From VBAS01 sp964581455 (lineage in GTDB: Bacteria; Bacteroidota; Bacteroidia; Chitinophagales; Chitinophagaceae), in NCBI GenBank assembly GCA_964581455.1, contig CAZOOT010000168.1, forward strand, positions 1-5,946: 5,946 nt of DNA, read 5' to 3'. The notes under the pieces are model-generated. The model was not told where the DNA came from, made no database searches, and saw only the letters and a list, made by a program, of their open reading frames with translations. Each line of letters starts with the position of its first letter. The stretch's first letter is position 1. Both the position numbers and the translations under genes were made by a program. Of this stretch, positions 5,819-5,946 are shown in pieces.

Positions 5819-5946
5819 TCATCCCAACTCAGGATACAAAGGAAACTGCTTTATGAATTCTTTTACTTCATTTCTTATTCCTGTAATTGTATTTTCATTA
5901 TCAGCATTCATCAGTACTTTGTCAATCATGTTCACCATTGTTTCCA
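5819..5946 (-). CDS. glyA: Serine hydroxymethyltransferase, C-terminal end (5' part outside window)
   Basis: The - strand open frame enters at the window edge and gives 41 residues, beginning ETMVNMIDKVLMNADNEN and ending EFIKQFPLYPELG before a TGA. This matches the C-terminal helix of serine hydroxymethyltransferase, where an amphipathic helix, a short Asp/Asn-rich turn, a second helix (IRNEVKEFIKQF) and a closing FPLY(P) are typical of Bacteroidota enzymes. The full enzyme is PLP-dependent and interconverts serine and glycine while charging tetrahydrofolate with a one-carbon unit. The active-site lysine and the PLP fold lie outside the window, so the call rests on the tail alone. It is the first visible gene of the - strand pair with DUF4293. 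Confidence 0.8.
   Translation of the reverse strand, partial: ETMVNMIDKVLMNADNENTITGIRNEVKEFIKQFPLYPELG

Noticed and set aside
1..5946. CRISPR array, tRNA, rRNA or insertion sequence
   Set aside because: No regularly spaced repeats, no cloverleaf-like sequence, no transposase frame and no terminal repeats were seen.

Overview
The window looks like a Bacteroidota chromosome, probably of the Sphingobacteriia/Chitinophagia type. The base composition is AT-rich, leaders lack an obvious Shine-Dalgarno, one promoter matches the Bacteroidota TTTG / TAnnTTTG consensus, and a DUF4293 membrane protein (a Bacteroidota family) lies next to the end of glyA. The genus cannot be read from this much sequence.

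Positions 1-4470 on the + strand are a compact secretion and assembly locus resembling a chaperone-usher pilus system. In order it holds: the last codons of an upstream gene whose end resembles a DUF4402 C-terminus (1-50); an 895-residue usher-like outer-membrane protein (72-2759); a canonical DUF4402 secreted subunit (2953-3465); and a PapD-like periplasmic chaperone (3586-4470). A second, divergent DUF4402-like subunit lies convergently on the - strand (4537-5046) behind its own near-consensus promoter. The likely scheme, inferred from the families, is that subunits enter the periplasm by Sec, the chaperone caps them, and the usher exports and assembles them on the surface. The subunits have no lipobox, so this would differ from the lipoprotein-based type V (FimA/Mfa1) pili usually associated with Bacteroidota.

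The non-coding DNA of this locus has structure. The TTG start codon of the usher sits in a perfect 7-bp hairpin. The gap before the chaperone has a perfect 11-bp inverted repeat enclosing a promoter-like sequence and followed by a T-rich tract. An 8-bp sequence, CCGTTGAC, occurs upstream of both the subunit and the chaperone.

Positions 5371-5946 on the - strand are ordinary housekeeping sequence: the C-terminus of serine hydroxymethyltransferase (glyA), then the DUF4293 gene 28 bases downstream, probably co-transcribed. The 324-base gap 5047-5370 separates this from the pilus-like locus and carries the promoter of the divergent subunit.
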